IMG/VR virus record: IMGVR_UViG_3300004151_000043 | Location: 1 to 24,013 of that record | Strand: one strand, 5' to 3' | DNA length: 24,013 bases | Source of the DNA: a virus | Shown: positions 23,773-24,013 of the stretch, in pieces | Layout of the letters: each line of letters begins with the position of its first letter | Numbering within the stretch: position 1 is the stretch's first letter | Notes under the pieces: generated by a model | Told to the model about the DNA's origin: nothing | The model's database searches: none | The model's input: only the letters and a program-made list of their open reading frames with translations | Translations under genes and position numbers: made by a program

Positions 23773-24013
23773 ATGAACCTACTACCTAAAGACAGAGTAT
23801 CTATGACACTACTGCGAACAGATTGTAAAGCACTCTTTAAATATACAAAACAAGGAATCCTTTTAACTATAGGATTCACCACAATCAATTTAACAGAGCT
23901 TTTTATATCTGAGTCTAATAATGTCTATGAATTATTAGATAACCTCTTAGAACAAGAATTAGATAGTTATTCTATGAAGTTGGTTGAAGATGTAAAAAAA
24001 GATTTCAGGAAAG
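23773..24013 (+). CDS. unrecognised gene, cut by the window edge
   Basis: The frame opens with ATG at 23773 and is still open at the last base (80 codons). The product begins MNLLPKDRVSMTLLRTDCKA, includes a mildly hydrophobic stretch (about 28-45), then a Leu/Glu-rich helix (VYELLDNLLEQELDSY). It diverges from the nuclease genes with a palindrome between them, so it might regulate them, although no HTH is visible. No family recognised. Confidence 0.55.
   Translation, partial: MNLLPKDRVSMTLLRTDCKALFKYTKQGILLTIGFTTINLTELFISESNNVYELLDNLLEQELDSYSMKLVEDVKKDFRK

Noticed and set aside
1-24013. CRISPR array, insertion sequence or rRNA
   Set aside because: No regularly spaced repeats, transposase or rRNA-like sequence was found in the window.

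Overview
The window is the left part of an integrated, siphovirus-like prophage in a low-GC member of the Bacteroidota, most likely Flavobacteriia. Three things point there: A+T-rich coding, structural proteins of the type found in flavobacterial phages (a DUF6712-like connector, an XkdF-like protease, a fibre ending in a typical CIATNTWVRSA-like stretch), and starts in A-rich contexts with few clear Shine-Dalgarno sites. Bases 58 to 2 on the minus strand encode DVKGQEGIKRCMEIAAAGG, which matches the segment before the Walker A motif of the ComM/YifB AAA+ protein. An in-frame stop follows just outside the match, so the element appears to sit inside comM, with the rest of that gene beyond the right edge of the window.

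Layout. (1) 1-3012: comM fragment, attL region, a 611-residue tyrosine integrase (+), a PD-(D/E)XK-type nuclease (-), a small Cys-containing protein (+), and a bidirectional terminator. (2) 18917-3011, all minus: the structural and lysis block. In transcription order it holds a tail assembly chaperone with an apparent -1 frameshift extension, a tail terminator-like protein, an HK97 gp10-like protein, two large tail-tip or tail proteins, a 50-aa ORF, tape measure, XkdF-like protease/scaffold, major capsid protein, tail tube-like protein, a 133-aa protein, portal, head-tail connector, a 41-aa ORF, tail fibre, and three small proteins that look like a holin-type lysis cassette. Hairpin terminators follow the tape measure, capsid and tail tube genes. 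(3) 18918-20994: a structured intergenic region of about 430 bp, then a + strand two-gene cassette. It encodes a winged-helix protein with a compact family A polymerase-like motif set and a GIY-YIG nuclease-like protein. (4) 21063-23686: a C5-cytosine DNA methyltransferase (+) converging on two translationally coupled PD-(D/E)XK-like nuclease genes (-), probably a restriction-modification system. (5) 23773 to the end: the start of an unrecognised + strand gene.

No terminase, repressor, helicase/primase or recognisable endolysin is present, so either more phage genes lie to the right or the element has lost them. The most unusual part is the cassette at about 19028-20994: structured leader, compact polymerase-like protein and GIY-YIG protein. 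It lies next to the restriction-modification genes, in a position where prophages often carry defence or other accessory genes.
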